From NCBI GenBank assembly GCA_018668795.1, contig JABJBD010000136.1, positions 1-6,345 on the forward strand: a stretch of DNA of 6,345 bases, written 5' to 3'. The notes beneath the pieces were generated by a model. That model was not told the DNA's origin. It searched no databases and saw only the letters and a list, made by a program, of their open reading frames with translations. Numbering within the stretch: the stretch's first letter is position 1; every line of letters starts with the position of its first letter. The position numbers were made by a program, and so were the translations under genes. This document shows positions 5,566-6,345 of this stretch, one piece after another. Source of the stretch: Candidatus Puniceispirillum sp. Its GTDB lineage: Bacteria; Pseudomonadota; Alphaproteobacteria; Puniceispirillales; Puniceispirillaceae.

Positions 5566-6345
5566 TAATCCATGCGGCGCCAATAGAAACAACATAGCGT
5601 CGTCTGACCAATTTTCGGCGAAGACGAATATGCACATTCTGGAACGCATCCTGTGCCGTCGGGTTCAATATATGCGATGGTTTCAGGCGTTTTTTATCCG
5701 GATTTTCCATATATTCACGTAAGAAGCCAATGCCAAAAATAGCCCCAATGGCAATATGCGTTGAACTGACCGGCAAACCGAATGCAGTTGCAATCAAAAC
5801 CGTGACCGCCGATGCAAGTGCGACACAATAAGCGCGCGGCGCATTTAAACGGGTAATTTTTTCACCGACGGTATTAATCAATTTGGGACCGAAAAGAAGC
5901 AGTCCCAAGGCCAGTCCAGCCGCACCAATCACCATTACCCATAAGGGAATAGAAACCTTTGCGGCAACCGAAGGGTCGGTAAATGTGGATACGATCGCAG
6001 CTAGCGGGCCAACAGCATTAGCGACATCATTCGCCCCATGCGCAAAGCATAGCAGAGCAACACCGATGATAAGCGGAAAATTGAAAAGGGTGTAAATTTC
6101 CTTTTTGCGATCTCCGACTTTGCGTGCCTGCTTTTTAATGAAGGGGATCGATATAATCCAGCTTGTCAAAAAGGCAAGAAATGAATAGAAAATAATAGCA
6201 TCAGTCGTAGGTTTCCATATTTTTTTCAAGCCCTTCATAGCCATATAGGCGGTAAAAGCACCGCCCATCAGACCAATCAAAATAGGAACCCATCGGCGGG
6301 CAGCTTTGTTGCGTTCTTTTTGGTTTATTATCTTCATTTTGATGA
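5489..6345 (-). CDS. PiT-family inorganic phosphate transporter, C-terminal half (5' end outside window)
   Basis: This is a low-affinity phosphate permease of the inner membrane (PiT, PF01384). The reading frame is open to the window edge. Counting from the methionine at 6337, the visible 282 residues show the second family signature CFAHGANDVANAVGPLAAI (97-115) and GLPVSSTH (187-194), which both belong to the C-terminal repeat. The first repeat with its own GANDVAN-type signature is missing, so the gene should continue upstream for roughly 200 residues and the ATG at 6337 is unlikely to be the true start. Segment RRWVPILIGLMGGAFTAYM (14-32) fits the middle of long PiT proteins. A positively charged cytoplasmic loop (about 207-250) precedes the last helix. 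It converges on the Nudix gene with a 77-base overlap. Confidence 0.92.
   Translation of the reverse strand, partial: IKMKIINQKERNKAARRWVPILIGLMGGAFTAYMAMKGLKKIWKPTTDAIIFYSFLAFLTSWIISIPFIKKQARKVGDRKKEIYTLFNFPLIIGVALLCFAHGANDVANAVGPLAAIVSTFTDPSVAAKVSIPLWVMVIGAAGLALGLLLFGPKLINTVGEKITRLNAPRAYCVALASAVTVLIATAFGLPVSSTHIAIGAIFGIGFLREYMENPDKKRLKPSHILNPTAQDAFQNVHIRLRRKLVRRRYVVSIGAAWIITVPASALLAASLFYVLQFLISTVQ

Noticed and set aside
5883..6095. 70-residue plus-strand open frame inside the PiT gene
   Set aside because: It is antisense to the PiT signature segment and has no independent support.
6335..6345. Truncated PiT gene starting at the methionine at 6337
   Set aside because: The frame is open to the window edge and the N-terminal PiT repeat is missing, so the gene most likely continues beyond the window and is not degenerate.

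Overview
The window holds seven protein-coding genes, two of them cut by the window ends. The set points to a Gram-negative, probably alphaproteobacterial and plausibly marine organism. The grounds are a periplasmic-binding-protein TRAP transporter, a long PiT phosphate carrier with a C-terminal cytoplasmic insertion, a DMT exporter with a basic tail, and a short spermidine-synthase-like protein of a type I associate with Alpha- and Betaproteobacteria. A SAR116-like or Rhodospirillales-like source is only a guess from overall resemblance. I see no RNA gene, insertion sequence, CRISPR array, phage gene or obvious horizontal-transfer boundary.

Left part (1-2242, minus strand): a TRAP (tripartite ATP-independent periplasmic) solute uptake operon in the order dctP (binding protein), dctQ (small membrane subunit), dctM (large membrane subunit, cut at position 1). 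dctQ and dctM overlap by four bases (ATGA). dctP and dctQ are separated by 57 bases containing a clear hairpin, which probably lets the binding protein be made in excess over the membrane subunits. The substrate cannot be read from the sequence.

Middle (2243-2498): a 256-base divergent intergenic region. On the minus side it has a perfect TTGACA -35 element, with an inverted repeat (TTCAC-N7-GTGAA) lying in the spacer and weak -10 of the same promoter. On the plus side, near the DMT gene, are a 14-base perfect palindrome, a direct repeat (CTATATGATC twice) and a further inverted repeat. These are the best regulatory candidates in the window.

Right part, plus strand (2499-4982): three closely spaced genes that look like one transcription unit: a ten-helix DMT/EamA transporter, a YiiX/YebB-type permuted papain-fold (C92, NlpC/P60-like) hydrolase, and a SAM-fold spermidine-synthase-like protein that lacks key aminopropyltransferase residues. 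After a 112-base gap with a tandem 20/19-base duplication comes a Nudix hydrolase (5095-5565). It converges on, and overlaps by 77 bases, a minus-strand PiT phosphate permease whose N-terminal half lies beyond position 6345.

Most of the window is ordinary transport and housekeeping sequence. The points worth a second look are the enlarged DctQ, the promoter/operator arrangement in the divergent region, the three-gene transporter/amidase/SpeE-like unit, and the overlapping Nudix/PiT pair. I do not see convincing evidence of an entirely new system.
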